Below, piece after piece: positions 33,429 to 35,430 of a stretch of 35,430 nt of DNA. Both the position numbers and the translations under genes were made by a program. The stretch is from Nonomuraea guangzhouensis (GTDB lineage Bacteria; Actinomycetota; Actinomycetes; Streptosporangiales; Streptosporangiaceae). A model generated the notes under the pieces. It was not told the origin of the DNA, did not search any database, and saw only the letters and a list, made by a program, of their open reading frames with translations. Where the stretch lies: assembly GCF_019396345.1 (NCBI RefSeq), contig NZ_JAHKRM010000062.1:1-35430 (forward strand), read 5' to 3'. Numbering within the stretch: the first letter of the stretch is position 1; each line of letters begins with the position of its first letter.

Positions 33429-34733
33429 TGCTGTGGGACGGGGTGCTTGACGTTTCTCGGACCCGGGTGGGTCTCCACGCCCTGGGACGACCAGCCCGGC
33501 CGCCCGATATCTGGCCAACGTGTTCTTCGCCCCGACGATGTCGGCGTGCTCGGCGTGCCCGCAGGCGGTGCAGGAGAAGACCGCTTGGCTCTCGCGGCTC
33601 TTGTCATCCACCTTTCCGCAGGCAGGTGCCGGGCACGTTTGTGAGGTGTACGGGGCCGGGACCTTCGCCACGACGATCCCGGTGTAGCGGGCCTTGCTCC
33701 GCAGGGCGCTCTCCAGGCCGTACCAGCCTTTGTCCAGGATCGCCTTGTTCAAGGCGGACTTCGCCGCCGCGCCATTGCGCAGGTATCGGCCCTCCTGGCC
33801 GGGGTCGGGCTTGGGTCGCACGGCGGTGGTCATAGCGCCGATGTTGAGGTTCTCCAGGACCACGACGCCGTAGCGGCGGGTGAGGCGGTGCGCGGTCTGC
33901 GCGTGGAGATCCGCGCGCCGCCATCGGACGCGGCGCATGATGGCGCCCATCGCCGCGACGACCTGCTGACGCCGCCCAGAGCCCTTCTTCGACCGGGCAA
34001 GCCGCCGCTGCAGCCGCAGATAACGTTCCGCCTCCCCCGCAGCCAGGAACCCGAGATCGCTCTGCCGGTCCTGTCGCCGCTCAGGAGGCGACACCAGGCT
34101 GGACACGCTGTCGGTTCCAGCGTGGCGGCGGTCGAAGAACTCCCCGTCGGAGGTGACCGCCGCCGTGACCACACCCCGGTCCACCCCGGCGTGCGCGTCG
34201 GGATGGATGTGCTGGTCAACCTGAGCCAGGCCGTCCTCCACCAGGAACGAGATGAACCAGTGCGCGCCGTCGCGCGAGACGGTCGCGGACTTCACCACCC
34301 CACCCAGCGGGCGCGACATCCGAAACCGCGCCCACCCGAATTTCGGCAGGAACACCCGGCTCCACCTGCGGTTGATCCGCTCGACGGGGGTGTGTTTCGG
34401 AGTGGGGAACCGAAACGACGGCCTCCACGTCGTCCGCGACTTCCAACGAACCTTCCACGTGCCATGCTTGCGGCACGCCTTATCCAGGTCCTTCAGCGTC
34501 TGCTGGATCACCTGGGCGGGAGCGTCCGCGAGCCAGGCACAGTACGGATCCTTCTTCGCCTCGGCGAGCTGCGCGCACTGCTCCTCGTAGCTGAGGTATG
34601 CGCCTCGCCGCCGGTATTCGCGGCGCTGCTCGAGGCCGGTGTTCCACACGGCCCGGCAGATCCCGCCCAGCCGCTCGGCGAACGCCCGCTGCCCGAAGTC
34701 GAACTCCAGGCGGTACTTGCGGCCCGCCAACAT
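33408..34733 (-). CDS. tnpB: TnpB, IS200/IS605-family RNA-guided nuclease (OrfB)
   Basis: This 441-residue protein has the N-terminal helix-turn-helix part (RLGGICRAVWNTGLEQRREY), a beta-rich middle section, and a split RuvC-like nuclease. The first Asp is in HAGVDRGVV (~185), Glu in VVLENLN (~294), and the second Asp in EHADIVGAKNTLAR (~398), so all three catalytic acids are present. A zinc-ribbon lies between them: TCPAPACG and FSCTACG. The first knuckle is C-x4-C rather than the usual C-x2-C. ATG 34733 lies ~10 nt after GAGGGG; GTG 34742 is the alternative. TnpB proteins cut DNA guided by an RNA from their own 3' end and help keep the element in the genome. It is divergent from tnpA. Confidence 0.9.
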   Translation of the reverse strand: MLAGRKYRLEFDFGQRAFAERLGGICRAVWNTGLEQRREYRRRGAYLSYEEQCAQLAEAKKDPYCAWLADAPAQVIQQTLKDLDKACRKHGTWKVRWKSRTTWRPSFRFPTPKHTPVERINRRWSRVFLPKFGWARFRMSRPLGGVVKSATVSRDGAHWFISFLVEDGLAQVDQHIHPDAHAGVDRGVVTAAVTSDGEFFDRRHAGTDSVSSLVSPPERRQDRQSDLGFLAAGEAERYLRLQRRLARSKKGSGRRQQVVAAMGAIMRRVRWRRADLHAQTAHRLTRRYGVVVLENLNIGAMTTAVRPKPDPGQEGRYLRNGAAAKSALNKAILDKGWYGLESALRSKARYTGIVVAKVPAPYTSQTCPAPACGKVDDKSRESQAVFSCTACGHAEHADIVGAKNTLARYRAAGLVVPGRGDPPGSEKRQAPRPTAHAAQAA

Positions 34734-34785
34734 GCGCAACACCCCTCGCCCTCGGGGACGCCCACAGTCTCACTGACTCGAACAC

Positions 34786-34793
34786 ATTATCAT
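34786..34793. promoter_or_regulatory. Overlapping divergent -10 boxes of tnpA and tnpB
   Basis: ATTATCAT contains TATCAT (34788-34793), 7 nt before the tnpA ATG at leaderless spacing. On the other strand it contains GATAAT (34786-34791), a good -10 for tnpB. The two promoters share the same bases, so only one polymerase could load at a time. Confidence 0.45.
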
Positions 34794-34800
34794 CTGGTCT

Positions 34801-35217
34801 ATGAGCCAGGAAGTGGAATATCGGCGAGGCAGGCATGTGGTTTCCGCGATGCATGTCCATCTGGTCTTTGTCACCAAATATCGCACAAACGTGTTCGACG
34901 ACGCGATGCTGCGCCGCTGCGAAGACATCATGATCGAGGTGTGCGACAGTTTCGAGGCCGAGCTACGCGCGTTCAACGGCGAACACGACCACGTCCACCT
35001 GCTCGTCCACTACCCGCCCAAGGTCGCGATCAGCAAACTCGTCAACTCGTTGAAGGGCGTCTCCTCGCACTACCTCCGCAAGGAGTTCACCAGCCTGGTC
35101 AACCCTGCCCTCATGCACGGCCCCTTCTGGTCACCCTCCTACTTCGCCGCCTCCTGCGGCGGAGCGCCACTATCGATCATCAAGGCCTACATCGAACAAC
35201 AGCGCCGCCCCACCTGA
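34801..35217 (+). CDS. tnpA: TnpA, IS200/IS605-family Y1 HUH transposase
   Basis: The 138-residue transposase catalyses single-strand excision and integration. It has the family start (VEYRRGRHVVSAMHVHLVFVTKYR), the metal-binding HUH motif His64-Val65-His66 in HDHVHLLVHYPP, and the nucleophilic tyrosine Tyr130 in SIIKAYIEQQ. The length is normal for a complete Y1 transposase. No Shine-Dalgarno sequence precedes ATG 34801; the -10-like TATCAT 7 nt upstream points to a leaderless mRNA. Hairpins downstream of the stop mark the element end. Confidence 0.92.
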   Translation: MSQEVEYRRGRHVVSAMHVHLVFVTKYRTNVFDDAMLRRCEDIMIEVCDSFEAELRAFNGEHDHVHLLVHYPPKVAISKLVNSLKGVSSHYLRKEFTSLVNPALMHGPFWSPSYFAASCGGAPLSIIKAYIEQQRRPT

Positions 35218-35229
35218 CCGCTTCCGGGT

Positions 35230-35268
35230 CCGCGCTACGCGGCCCCAGGCTGCCCCGCCTCCGGCGGG
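35230..35268. repeat. Subterminal hairpins at the tnpA-side end of the IS
   Basis: CCGCG-cta-CGCGG (35230-35242) and CCCGCC-tcc-GGCGGG (35254-35268) follow the tnpA stop by 13 bp. A third, weaker dyad around CCCCGGTCTGAAGGACTCCG lies near 35294-35313 and may be the terminal hairpin recognised by TnpA. Such imperfect subterminal hairpins replace inverted repeats in this IS family. Confidence 0.5.
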
Positions 35269-35330
35269 CCATCCCTGACGGGACCGCATTCACCCCCGGT
35301 CTGAAGGACTCCGTTGCCCAATTCGGTGGG

Positions 35331-35430
35331 TCATGCGGTGAGTGTCAGGTCGAGGCGCGCGAAGTGTGAGACTCGGGTCGCGCCGAGGGGTGTCTGGGTG
35401 AGCCAGGCGTCCAGGCGGATGAGGTTGATC
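35331..35430 (-). CDS. Transposase, C-terminal fragment (cut by window edge)
   Basis: The minus-strand frame ending at TGA 35331-35333 reads NLIRLDAWLTQTPLGATR followed by VSHFARLDLTLTA. The pattern N-L-x-R-L-D-A-W near a T-R-x-S-H-x-x-R-L tail is a common C-terminus of DDE transposases (IS1182/IS5-like). Only the last 32 residues are inside the window, so the family and integrity of the gene cannot be judged. Its stop is within a few bases of the IS200/IS605 end, which suggests nested or tandem insertion. Confidence 0.5.
   Translation of the reverse strand, partial: INLIRLDAWLTQTPLGATRVSHFARLDLTLTA

Larger units (their letters stand above)
33355..35325. mobile_element. IS200/IS605-family insertion sequence (divergent tnpA and tnpB)
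   Basis: The element carries a Y1 transposase gene on the plus strand and tnpB on the minus strand, back to back, as in IS605 itself. There are no terminal inverted repeats; instead hairpins lie at both subterminal regions (33365-33428 and 35230-35268), the ends used by HUH transposases. The tnpB-side end is placed near 33355 (after the GTTGACC-type sequence beyond the CTCCTTAAGGACGGAG dyad) and the tnpA-side end near 35310-35330. Both ends are estimates within ~15 bp. Both ORFs look intact, so the element may be active. Confidence 0.7.

Noticed and set aside
33408..34733. TnpB as a Cas12f-type CRISPR effector
   Set aside because: It sits inside an IS next to a Y1 transposase, and no repeat array or adaptation gene is present.

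Overview
The window is high-GC DNA (roughly 70% by eye) with actinobacterial gene families throughout: a TTC38/StaR-like TPR protein, an MshB/Mca-type PIG-L deacetylase, a SlpD/E-Tap-type tripeptidyl aminopeptidase, DUF6328, a DUF4132 protein, and several genes whose start codon follows a -10-like hexamer by 6-8 nt (leaderless style). A Streptosporangiales genome (Nonomuraea-like) fits well, but the genus is inferred from gene content only.

Layout. (1) 1-4.5 kb is an acid-activation block. It holds a medium/long-chain acyl-CoA synthetase, a decayed alpha/beta-hydrolase tail, a benzoate-CoA-ligase-type enzyme and a PaaX-family regulator transcribed divergently from it. (2) 4.5-9.1 kb is a leftward three-gene operon: a TerB_N-TerB-TerB_C scaffold with a Pro-rich decapeptide linker, a BrxC/BrxD-like (DUF2791) P-loop ATPase translationally coupled to it, and a fusion of a MazG-like NTP pyrophosphatase domain to a Nudix hydrolase. 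This is the best candidate for an undescribed stress or defence system in the window. (3) 9.4-11.7 kb has a TTC38-like TPR protein and a PIG-L deacetylase. (4) 11.7-16.6 kb is a complete fructose-type sugar uptake locus. Binding protein, permease, single-domain ATPase and a LacI regulator form one tightly packed operon, and a PfkB kinase is divergent. The promoter region between them carries two abutting LacI-type operators. (5) 16.6-22.5 kb has an HhH-SNF2 helicase, a secreted GH20 hexosaminidase, a secreted tripeptidyl aminopeptidase and a DUF6328 membrane protein. (6) 22.5-26 kb is a three-subunit molybdo-iron-sulfur-flavin oxidoreductase operon of PaoABC type. (7) 26-31.5 kb has a DUF4132 protein, a cupin, a frameshifted DUF4291 gene, and an AraC regulator divergent from a PhyH dioxygenase that is coupled to an 86-residue ORF. 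(8) 31.5-33.3 kb has an NADP-dependent quinone-oxidoreductase-type enzyme under a TetR regulator, with a clear operator over its promoter. (9) 33.35-35.3 kb is an IS200/IS605-family element with divergent tnpA (Y1 HUH) and tnpB, sitting directly upstream of tetR. The window ends inside the 3' part of a second transposase.

No tRNA, rRNA or CRISPR array was seen. Overlapping or 1-nt-spaced junctions mark four operons: the Ter module (6684-6687), the sugar transporter (13524-13527, 14495-14497 and 12719-12721), the oxidoreductase (24549-24552 and 25517-25520), and PhyH with its small ORF (31253-31256).
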